Origin: an uncultured Bacteroidota bacterium
Lineage (GTDB): Bacteria > Bacteroidota > Bacteroidia > NS11-12g > UBA9320
Assembly: GCA_913056425.1 (NCBI GenBank)
Contig: CAJXLR010000128.1
Coordinates: forward strand, 1 to 5,785
Reading direction: 5' to 3'
Length of the DNA: 5,785 nt
Shown: positions 1 through 5,132 of the stretch, in pieces
Position numbering within the stretch: position 1 is the first letter of the stretch
Layout: each line of letters begins with the position of its first letter
Translations under genes and position numbers: made by a program
Notes under the pieces: generated by a model
The model's database searches: none
Told to the model about the DNA's origin: nothing
Seen by the model: the letters and a program-made list of their open reading frames with translations, nothing else

Positions 1-260
1 CAGATGCGATTAGCAGCCGAGGTCTTTGGGATGTTCGCAATACAAATGGTTTTACCGAAGGGAGTGGTTCAGCCTGGGTGACTTCAAAGTCGGGCAATTT
101 ATTCACTACCAAGATTTATGACCAGTTGGGTCATTTGGTACGCACATACGAGCAAGAGTTGAGTATTGAAATATCACCTCAAGGCTTAGAATCCGGGATT
201 TATTTTGTAGAATTGAATAGCGACGAGCAGCGCGCGCACTTCAAACTTTTGAAACCCTAA
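1..260 (+). CDS. C-terminal end of a type IX secretion (T9SS) sorting-domain protein, 5' partial
   Basis: The reading frame is open from base 3, so the gene starts before the window; 85 codons and the TAA stop (258-260) are visible. The GTG at 78 is internal, because the frame continues upstream without a stop. The last ~55 residues fit the Bacteroidota C-terminal sorting domain (type A, 'Por secretion tail'): KIYDQLGHLVRTYE, then IEISPQGLESGIYFVELN, then a basic end (HFKLLKP). In this family the domain directs export through the type IX system and is removed at the cell surface, leaving the protein secreted or anchored. The usual PNP motif at the domain's start is not visible, so the N-terminal part of the domain is atypical or diverged. 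The catalytic or binding part lies outside the window, so the substrate is unknown. The stop overlaps the next start (TAATG). Confidence 0.75.
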   Translation, partial: DAISSRGLWDVRNTNGFTEGSGSAWVTSKSGNLFTTKIYDQLGHLVRTYEQELSIEISPQGLESGIYFVELNSDEQRAHFKLLKP

Positions 261-508
261 TGGAAGGTTGGCAAGAATCAAATAACAAACTCACGAAAAC
301 ATTTACGTTTGACAATTTCTTAGATGCCACGCGATGGATGTTTGATGTCTCTGAGAGCATTGAGGATATAAACCACCATCCCGTATGGACGAATGTATAT
401 AACCGCGTTGAGGTTGAATTATCGACCCATGATGCGGGTAATATTGTAACAGAAAAGGACTTTGCGCTTGCAAAGTTGCTGGATCAAGCTTTCGAAAACT
501 TTAGGTGA
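260..508 (+). CDS. phhB: 4a-hydroxytetrahydrobiopterin dehydratase (pterin-4a-carbinolamine dehydratase)
   Basis: This 82-residue cytoplasmic enzyme dehydrates 4a-hydroxytetrahydrobiopterin to quinonoid dihydropterin, recycling the cofactor of aromatic amino acid hydroxylases such as phenylalanine-4-hydroxylase. The whole family signature is present with correct spacing: E35, then H39-H40-P41, Y47 after five residues, H57 after nine more, and D67. The family's conserved THD (56-58) and TEKD (64-67) are also seen. The length is at the short end of the normal range and the protein appears complete. ATG 260 shares one base with the upstream stop (TAATG). The 3' end overlaps the next gene by four bases (GTGA), so translation is probably coupled on both sides. 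No phenylalanine hydroxylase gene is visible here; it may be elsewhere, or the protein may serve another pterin role. The symbol pcd is also used for this family. Confidence 0.95.
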   Translation: MEGWQESNNKLTKTFTFDNFLDATRWMFDVSESIEDINHHPVWTNVYNRVEVELSTHDAGNIVTEKDFALAKLLDQAFENFR

Positions 509-1782
509 CACAACCCGACATTTTTGTTTTTGCCCAAGAAGCTACTTCCAGGCTCACTTACGTCTTGGACTTATTTTTTGGTAATCGATTTGCCTTGATT
601 TCCAACGTGGATGTATACCAATCTGCAACAGGTATCAAAATCAACTATTCAAACCAGCAACTTCCTGGGTACCAGATTATCCCAAATGGCTTGTTGTTTG
701 AGTCGAACCTAAGAGAAATCAATGTGGGTGTGGGTCCGGACTGGTTTAACTGCTCTACTCTATCTCTAGACGACAAACCGTTCGATGTTTTTGCATCGGC
801 ATTCTATTTAGTGAGTCGATACGAAGAATATCTTCCCTTTGAACCAGACGATCACAATCGATTTCCGGCGGAAGCAAGTTGTTTGGTGAAACACGGGTTG
901 ATTCGCAAACCCTTGGTGAACCAATGGCGGAAAGCGTTGTATAATGAACTTGGCTTAAGTCATGATTTCAAGTTTGAGTATCTGTCAACGATAGACATTG
1001 ACCAAGCTTGGAAATATCACAACAAAGGATTTCTACGTAATCTTGGTGGTTTATGGCGTGACTGGCGAAGTGGCAACAAAGATTTGGTGTCTCAACGCTT
1101 CGATGTGCTGATAAAAGGGAAGTCAGACCCTTTTTACAATTTTGATTATCAGGACAAACTTCACAACCAGTTTGGTACAACAGTCAAGTACTTTGTACAA
1201 GTTGGGAAACGGGGCGAGCACGACAAAAACATAGATTCAAGTAACCAGTCGTTTCAATCACTCATACATCGCCTAGTGCGTCACGAACAATATAGCGTTG
1301 GTTTACATCCCTCCTATCAATCTAATAGCGACTTTCACATCCTGCTTCAGGAGCATCAAACCATAACAGCGATAGAACCTAGTGCAGGTGTTATTAGTAG
1401 ACAACACTTTTTAAAACACAGATTTCCAGTTACTTATCAGCGTTTGATCCAACTAGGAGTAAGAGAAGAGTATACACTTGGCTATACGTCGCACAGCGGT
1501 TTTCGGGCAGGAATTGCAGATCGATTCTACTTCTTCGATTTAGAGAACAATGAAAAGACAGATCTGTTGCTTGTGCCTTTCTGCTATATGGATATCACCC
1601 CATTACACTACGATGAACTATCGCTTGAGCAAGCTATTGATGACATGAAACGATATATGGACGATGTCCGAAGCGTAGACGGACTGTTTTGTTCGCTGTG
1701 GCATAACGAATCACTCAGTGATGATGGCCGTTGGCAGGGATGGCGTCCACTCTATGAAGAGATGGTTGCATATGGGGAGTAG
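505..1782 (+). CDS. Polysaccharide deacetylase-like protein (DUF7033 plus NodB-like fold)
   Basis: This 425-residue protein resembles the Bacteroidota family annotated as polysaccharide deacetylase (carbohydrate esterase 4-like), with an N-terminal DUF7033-type region (about 1-150) and a C-terminal NodB-like barrel (about 155-425). Visible landmarks are STIDIDQAW (161-169), which stands where CE4 enzymes carry the first Asp motif; the VGLHPSY stretch (265-271) with a candidate metal ligand H268; SRQHFLKH (298-305); the GYTSHSGFRAG segment (326-336); and SLWHNESL near the end (397-404) with H400. The classical TFDD motif is modified to TIDID, so D164 and D166 are the likely but unproven metal or catalytic residues. 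CE4 enzymes remove acetyl groups from glycans; this family's own substrate is not established. No signal peptide is seen, so it is probably cytoplasmic. The start is GTG 505, inside the GTGA overlap with phhB; the next in-frame ATG would delete most of the protein. Confidence 0.83.
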   Translation: MTQPDIFVFAQEATSRLTYVLDLFFGNRFALISNVDVYQSATGIKINYSNQQLPGYQIIPNGLLFESNLREINVGVGPDWFNCSTLSLDDKPFDVFASAFYLVSRYEEYLPFEPDDHNRFPAEASCLVKHGLIRKPLVNQWRKALYNELGLSHDFKFEYLSTIDIDQAWKYHNKGFLRNLGGLWRDWRSGNKDLVSQRFDVLIKGKSDPFYNFDYQDKLHNQFGTTVKYFVQVGKRGEHDKNIDSSNQSFQSLIHRLVRHEQYSVGLHPSYQSNSDFHILLQEHQTITAIEPSAGVISRQHFLKHRFPVTYQRLIQLGVREEYTLGYTSHSGFRAGIADRFYFFDLENNEKTDLLLVPFCYMDITPLHYDELSLEQAIDDMKRYMDDVRSVDGLFCSLWHNESLSDDGRWQGWRPLYEEMVAYGE

Positions 1783-2011
1783 GTACTTATCGGGTTGGAC
1801 CTTTTTCTCGATTGCACATTTGATATTCTTTAGCGCATGTTTTGCTCAACCAAATGACCAAAAAGAATATAAGCCGGAGAAAGCCATTGAATTCCCTCAC
1901 GACGTGCATGCCGATCAGTTGAAACTCGACTGTCAAACGTGCCATAAAACCAAAGATTCTGATGGAAAGGTCTCCCGAAAAATATGTTTAGGCTGTCACC
2001 CTTCTGAGTAA
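1772..2011 (+). CDS. Small secreted diheme c-type cytochrome
   Basis: With ATG 1772 as start the product has 79 residues. It has a basic N-terminus, a hydrophobic segment (about 8-24) and a likely signal peptidase I site after A25 (CFA|Q), a cleavage pattern common in Bacteroidota. The mature part would be about 54 residues. It carries two heme-attachment motifs, CQTCH (54-58) and CLGCH (72-76), preceded by FPHDVHA (H43, H46), which resembles the region of class III/c7 multiheme cytochromes that supplies distal heme ligands. It is therefore probably a periplasmic electron carrier needing the Ccm or Ccs maturation system; its partner is unknown. Upstream in-frame ATGs at 1718 and 1754 would give overlaps of 65 and 29 nt with the preceding gene. 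ATG 1754 is a real alternative, as it gives a Lys-Arg signal-peptide start. A lipoprotein site at C23 (FSAC) is a weaker alternative. Confidence 0.8.
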   Translation: MGSRYLSGWTFFSIAHLIFFSACFAQPNDQKEYKPEKAIEFPHDVHADQLKLDCQTCHKTKDSDGKVSRKICLGCHPSE

Positions 2012-2026
2012 CAAACCGATATAGAC

Positions 2027-2914
2027 TTACGAGAAGCTCTTAGAAACAACCAAATCTTTGGTACCGTGTGTCCATGAGTAGAATCCTTCACCCGACTTCA
2101 CTCCAAGTTTGTTGGCGTTCACCATGTTTACGAGTAATGGGCATGGTGCGTACTTTGGATTGCCAAATCCGTCGTAAAGTACGTCTAGGATAGCTTTGCA
2201 AACGTCTAATCCAATAAAATCAGCAAGTTGTAGTGGTCCCATTGGATGAGCCATGCCAAGTTTCATCACGGTATCAATCTCCTTAACCCCTCCTACTCCT
2301 TCAAACAAGGTATAGATTGCCTCATTAATCATTGGCATAAGAATTCTGTTCGCGATAAATCCAGGGTAATCGTTGGCCATAGCCGGTACCTTCCCAATCT
2401 TTTTGGATAGGTCTTCAATCGTTTGGGTTACTTCAGCAGAAGTGCTGTAACCGTTGATGATTTCCACAAGTTTCATTACCGGTACCGGATTCATGAAGTG
2501 CATACCAATCACTTTATCCGGTCGGTTTGTAGCCGAGGCTAGTTCCGTTATTGAGATAGAAGAGGTATTTGTTGCCAGGATGCAATTCTCAGGGGCAGCG
2601 GCGTCAATCTCTTTGAAGATTTTCATCTTTAAATCAAGGCGTTCTGTAGCTGCTTCAACTACCAAATCACATTCGCTAACTCCGTCTACCACGTTTGTGA
2701 ATGTGGTAATTCGAGCTAATGCATCTGTTTTAGTCTGTTCGTCGATTTTGCCTTTAGCAACCTGACGGTCGAGGTTTTTCGAAATCGTTGCCAAAGCTCT
2801 TTCCAAGGCTTCAGTTTTAATGTCGATTAGATTTACTTGGTAACCGTTCTGTGCAAATACATGCGCGATACCGTTACCCATAGTTCCTGAACCAATTACT
2901 CCTACTTTTTGCAT
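2027..2914 (-). CDS. hbd: 3-hydroxybutyryl-CoA dehydrogenase
   Basis: This 295-residue cytoplasmic enzyme catalyses NAD(P)-dependent interconversion of acetoacetyl-CoA and 3-hydroxybutyryl-CoA, used in fatty acid and amino acid breakdown or in butyrate/PHB-type metabolism. The N-terminal Rossmann domain shows GSGTMG (8-13) and D31 at the end of the second beta strand, which favours NAD. The catalytic residues of the 3-hydroxyacyl-CoA dehydrogenase family are all present at the spacing known from the human enzyme: S118, H139, E151 and N189 (intervals of 21, 12 and 38 residues). The C-terminal dimerisation domain (about 185-285) includes the conserved AHPMGPLQLADFIGLD stretch and GEGFYSW. The length is normal for a stand-alone enzyme without a fused crotonase domain. 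It is transcribed alone from its own promoter and converges on the plus-strand cluster with 15 nt between stops. The names paaH and fadB2 are also used; sequence alone does not fix the pathway. Confidence 0.97.
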   Translation of the reverse strand: MQKVGVIGSGTMGNGIAHVFAQNGYQVNLIDIKTEALERALATISKNLDRQVAKGKIDEQTKTDALARITTFTNVVDGVSECDLVVEAATERLDLKMKIFKEIDAAAPENCILATNTSSISITELASATNRPDKVIGMHFMNPVPVMKLVEIINGYSTSAEVTQTIEDLSKKIGKVPAMANDYPGFIANRILMPMINEAIYTLFEGVGGVKEIDTVMKLGMAHPMGPLQLADFIGLDVCKAILDVLYDGFGNPKYAPCPLLVNMVNANKLGVKSGEGFYSWTHGTKDLVVSKSFS

Positions 2915-2930
2915 TGCTCTAATTTTGGCG

Positions 2931-2961
2931 CAAAAGTAACTGACTGGAAGTCAATGACCAA
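2931..2961 (-). promoter_or_regulatory. Bacteroidota-type promoter of the hydroxybutyryl-CoA dehydrogenase gene
   Basis: Read on the minus strand, TACTTTTG (2938-2931) matches the Bacteroidota -7 box TAnnTTTG exactly. A TTG (2961-2959) stands 20 bases upstream and fits the -33 element spacing. Transcription would start around 2924-2926, giving a leader of only about 10-12 nt before ATG 2914. No Shine-Dalgarno sequence is present, which is usual for this phylum. The position was judged by eye; the -33 element is only a three-base core match. Confidence 0.5.
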
Positions 2962-3041
2962 TAATTTGAAGCATTGACTATAAATAGGAAGTGATCAACT
3001 CGATACTTACAAATTCATGCATGCCAACAGGCACTGTTTCT

Positions 3042-3077
3042 CTCACAAAGCTCACAGAAGCGCAAAGACTCACAGAG
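3042..3077. repeat. Patch of degenerate CTCACAAAG-like units
   Basis: Three similar units are visible: CTCACAAAG (3042-3050), CTCACAGAAG (3051-3060) and CTCACAGAG (3069-3077), the last preceded by CGCAAAGA (3061-3068). Degenerate tracts mixing CACAAAG and CGCAAAG are, from general knowledge, scattered in intergenic and mobile-element-rich regions of Bacteroidota genomes. Here the patch sits just past the stop of the DUF4116 remnant. Its role is unknown; three imperfect units could also be a chance purine-rich pattern. Confidence 0.4.
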
Positions 3078-3086
3078 ATTAGTTAC

Positions 3087-3269
3087 TTATAGATACAAAG
3101 CCAACTCATCCTGGTCTTGCTTCAAAGATTCATTAGCGTAAATTAAAAGAGAAGGGTCCTGTAGAATGACCTTCATAATTAAGTCTTTATCACGAAGTAA
3201 AGTGCTATCTGCTATTTTAATCATATCAGGAGATGTGTCTACTGCAGTGTGTAAGATCAAATTATCAAG
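3087..3269 (-). pseudogene. C-terminal remnant of a DUF4116-repeat protein
   Basis: The last ~60 codons of a minus-strand frame (stop TAA at 3087-3089) read like DUF4116, a short helical repeat whose units run roughly 'D+ELVL.AV..N...L.YAS..L+.D'. Visible are the end of one unit (DNLILHTAV, then MIKIADSTLLRD) and a second, KDLIMKVILQDPSLLIYANE followed by SLKQDQDELALYL. The frame stays open upstream to an ATG at 3369-3371, but that extension is only the antisense of the transposase fragment. The real gene therefore lost its N-terminal part at about 3255-3275. DUF4116 proteins are often long, with many tandem units, and their function is not established. Family assignment is from the repeat pattern by eye and rests on about one and a half units. 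Confidence 0.6.
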
Positions 3270-3533
3270 TTTGTTGAAGAATTTCCAGACGAGGCAGGTT
3301 GCAGAGAGCATTGGAGAGTGATTCGTGAAAAAGAAGGTGTTGTATGTAAACGTTGTAAATGCGAGAAACATTGGTGGTTAAAGAATCGTGAGCTTTGGCA
3401 GTGTAGCCAGTGTAATTTTCGGACTTCTCTTAGGAGTGGAACAATGATGGAGAGTTCAAAATTGGGTTTTCGGGTATGGTTTACAGCGATGGCCATTATG
3501 GTGTTTTACGTTGAATATGCTGCATTCTATTAA
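3255..3533 (+). pseudogene. IS1595-family transposase fragment (zinc-ribbon N-terminal part)
   Basis: The frame is open from 3255 (after an in-frame TAA at 3252-3254) to TAA 3531-3533, 92 codons. It shows the N-terminal layout of IS1595/ISXO2-type transposases: IIKFVEEFPDEAGC, a zinc ribbon with CKRC and CSQC pairs, then SLRSGTMMESSKLGFRVWF (the conserved 'tGT.f..skl.f..WF' stretch) and TAMAIM. The similarity ends near 3500; the last ~12 residues do not fit the family. The whole catalytic DDE-type domain of these roughly 250-300-residue enzymes is missing, as are the usual N-terminal start and recognisable terminal inverted repeats. The only starts available are internal (GTG 3318), so no active transposase is made. 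It is the trace of an old insertion that cut the DUF4116 gene or recombined beside it. Confidence 0.85.
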
Positions 3534-3580
3534 GTAGGCCTTGCCACCATCTGTTAATGGTAAGTGTTAACGGTTCGTAT

Positions 3581-4162
3581 TTACCTCAGCCTCAATCTCG
3601 CACCAACCATAGGAGTTATGCCAACTACCGATGCTTGATACGTAGGTCGAATTTGCAATGCTAGATCTTTGTTGATGTCGAACTCCCGCAAGTGTGCATC
3701 TACGTTGGCGTCAATGATTTGTAGTGCGTACACCGCAGCTAGTCCTAGAATGAGTTGGTCTCTGGTTTGCCGATAATAGTTTCGTTCACTCCTGATCTTG
3801 TCTACGCCAAGATTTGGATATAAATAGTTAACCGTCGTCGAGTCTTCATCCAGCTCTGCCGTTAAGGATTGTTGATAGCCTTTTAGACTATCGTTCGTAA
3901 CCTTTAGTCCATATCCAAGGCCGATTCCCAATCCGTAAATAACACCAACCTTCCAGTATTTCTTGTTGTAAACTTGTCCAAGCCCGGGAATGATTGCCGA
4001 CATGATTGTGGCCTTCTTGGGGCTGTGAACTTCTCCGGAGTCACGTATTGGCAGTTGGGTTTCCGACCAGAAATAAACAGGATTCGGCACACTGGTCATT
4101 TGCGCAAACGACTGACTAGCAAGTGCTAACAGTAAAAAGGTTATGACAATAGCGTTGCGCAT
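3581..4162 (-). CDS. DUF5683 family envelope protein
   Basis: This 193-residue protein has a clear signal peptide (MRNAIVITFLLLALASQSFA) with cleavage expected after A20 (SFA|Q). The family's hallmark follows: HSPKKAT (46-52), then SAIIPGLGQVYNKKYWK (55-71), a hydrophobic segment (about 72-87), a polar middle with RNYYRQTRDQ (127-136), and a second hydrophobic segment ending in ALQIIDANVDAHLREFDI (146-163). DUF5683 proteins are restricted mostly to Bacteroidota; their biochemical role is unknown. The predicted location is the cell envelope, probably membrane associated. The gene follows parB by 45 nt and is probably in the same transcript. A TAATTTTG box (4174-4167) lies four bases before the ATG but lacks a -33 element at the right distance, so an internal promoter is doubtful. 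The parA-parB-DUF5683 order is a recurrent Bacteroidota arrangement. Confidence 0.93.
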   Translation of the reverse strand: MRNAIVITFLLLALASQSFAQMTSVPNPVYFWSETQLPIRDSGEVHSPKKATIMSAIIPGLGQVYNKKYWKVGVIYGLGIGLGYGLKVTNDSLKGYQQSLTAELDEDSTTVNYLYPNLGVDKIRSERNYYRQTRDQLILGLAAVYALQIIDANVDAHLREFDINKDLALQIRPTYQASVVGITPMVGARLRLR

Positions 4163-4207
4163 GGCACAAAATTAGAACATCCAAGAAGAAGCCTTGCGCT
4201 GTTTGGA

Positions 4208-5116
4208 TTAAATACGACGTAATTTCTCCAAAATGTCGGTTAAATGAGGCTTGTCGTCAAAATGAATTATGAGCTTTCCTTCTTCACCGTTGGTGGCTTT
4301 AAACTCAATTTTGCTATCTAGTCGCTCTTTTAACAAGTCTTTGTAAGGCTTGAATTCTTTGAAGTTAGCCTTTTCTATCTTTTCCTTGGGTATGGTTGTA
4401 TCCACCGCAGTAGATTCCGGGACCTCTCCCGTCGCGTGATACTCCTTCACTAGCTCTTCTACTTTTCGTACAGACAATCCTTCAGCAACTGTACGCTTGC
4501 AGAGATACTCTTGTACCTTGACATCATCAATGTTAACCAAGGCACGTGCATGTCCCATGGAAATCTCTTGGGTCCTTAAGGCAGCTTGGATGGACTCAGG
4601 AAGTTTTAGCAGACGCAAGTAATTGTTTACCGTGGATCTTTTTTTACCTACGCGCTCACCCAGTTCTTCTTGTTTCAATCCGCACTCGTCCAACAAACGT
4701 TTATAGCTGAGGGAAATCTCAATCGCATTGAGATCCTCCCGTTGAATGTTTTCGATGAGCGCCATCTCCAACATTTCTTGATCGTTTGCCAAACGAACAT
4801 AGGCCGGAATCCGATCTAGACCGGCAATGATACTGGCTCTCGTTCTGCGTTCACCACTTATCAGTTCATATTTATCCGCTCCAACCTTTCTCACGGTTAT
4901 CGGTTGGATTACACCATGAATCAATATTGATTCTGCAAGTTCGCTGAGTGCCTCGTCTTCAAAATCGGTTCGAGGTTGAAATGGGTTGGCTACAACATGT
5001 GCCAACGGTATCATCGCAACCGAGTTCGGTTTTACCTGACTGATGTCTAACTCTTCCTTGGAATCGTTTTCCAAAAGCGCCCCAAGGCCTTTACCTAATG
5101 CATTTCGCTTCGCCAT
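4208..5116 (-). CDS. parB: Chromosome partitioning protein ParB (Spo0J)
   Basis: This 302-residue CTP-dependent DNA clamp loads at parS sites near the replication origin and works with the ATPase ParA to segregate chromosomes. A short ParA-interacting N-terminus (KRNALGKGLGALL, 3-15) precedes the ParB/Srx CTP-binding domain, with NPFQPRTDF (44-52), GERRTRAS (88-95) and ENIQRED (122-128). A helix-turn-helix region follows (about 137-172, including KQEELGERVGKKRSTVNNYL), then the helical parS-binding part with SMGHARAL (186-193). The C-terminal dimerisation domain spans about 250-302. All key motifs are intact and the length is normal. It starts 16 nt after the parA stop. An AAGGAA (about 9 nt before ATG 5114-5116) may act as a weak Shine-Dalgarno sequence. 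No parS site was found in the window. Confidence 0.98.
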   Translation of the reverse strand: MAKRNALGKGLGALLENDSKEELDISQVKPNSVAMIPLAHVVANPFQPRTDFEDEALSELAESILIHGVIQPITVRKVGADKYELISGERRTRASIIAGLDRIPAYVRLANDQEMLEMALIENIQREDLNAIEISLSYKRLLDECGLKQEELGERVGKKRSTVNNYLRLLKLPESIQAALRTQEISMGHARALVNIDDVKVQEYLCKRTVAEGLSVRKVEELVKEYHATGEVPESTAVDTTIPKEKIEKANFKEFKPYKDLLKERLDSKIEFKATNGEEGKLIIHFDDKPHLTDILEKLRRI

Positions 5117-5132
5117 CTTCCTCTATTCCTTG

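Larger units (their letters stand above)
2915..3580. other. Gene-free scar region with decayed fragments
   Basis: These 666 bases separate the hydroxybutyryl-CoA dehydrogenase gene from the DUF5683 gene and hold no intact gene. From left to right they contain the dehydrogenase promoter, a short degenerate repeat patch, the tail of a DUF4116 protein (minus) and an IS1595 transposase fragment (plus). The final stretch of about 50 bases after 3533 has no recognisable content. Fragments of two unrelated accessory genes on opposite strands, joined without intact ends, are best explained by insertion followed by deletion. Confidence 0.7.

Noticed and set aside
968..1180. Minus-strand frame with several cysteines inside the deacetylase-like gene
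   Set aside because: It is antisense to conserved coding sequence, and the cysteine spacing fits no known metal motif.
2012..2026. Shared terminator between the convergent cytochrome and hbd genes
   Set aside because: The 15 nt between the stops are too few and show no usable inverted repeat; readthrough or a terminator inside the coding ends cannot be judged by eye.
2454..2765. Open frame on the plus strand inside hbd
   Set aside because: It is fully antisense to a well-supported gene and its translation has no family features.
3018..3034. TGCC-AACA-GGCA small hairpin as a terminator
   Set aside because: Only four base pairs and no T-tract on either strand.
3551..3573. Hairpin just past the DUF5683 stop as a terminator
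   Set aside because: On the minus-strand transcript only GTTAA/TTAAC plus one outer pair form, with a C-A mismatch between, a 9-nt loop and no following U-tract.
4542..4549. GCACGTGC palindrome inside parB as a possible parS site
   Set aside because: Only the central eight bases are symmetric; the outer bases do not match the 16-bp parS consensus (TGTTTCACGTGAAACA type), and the sequence is explained by codons for the conserved HARA motif.
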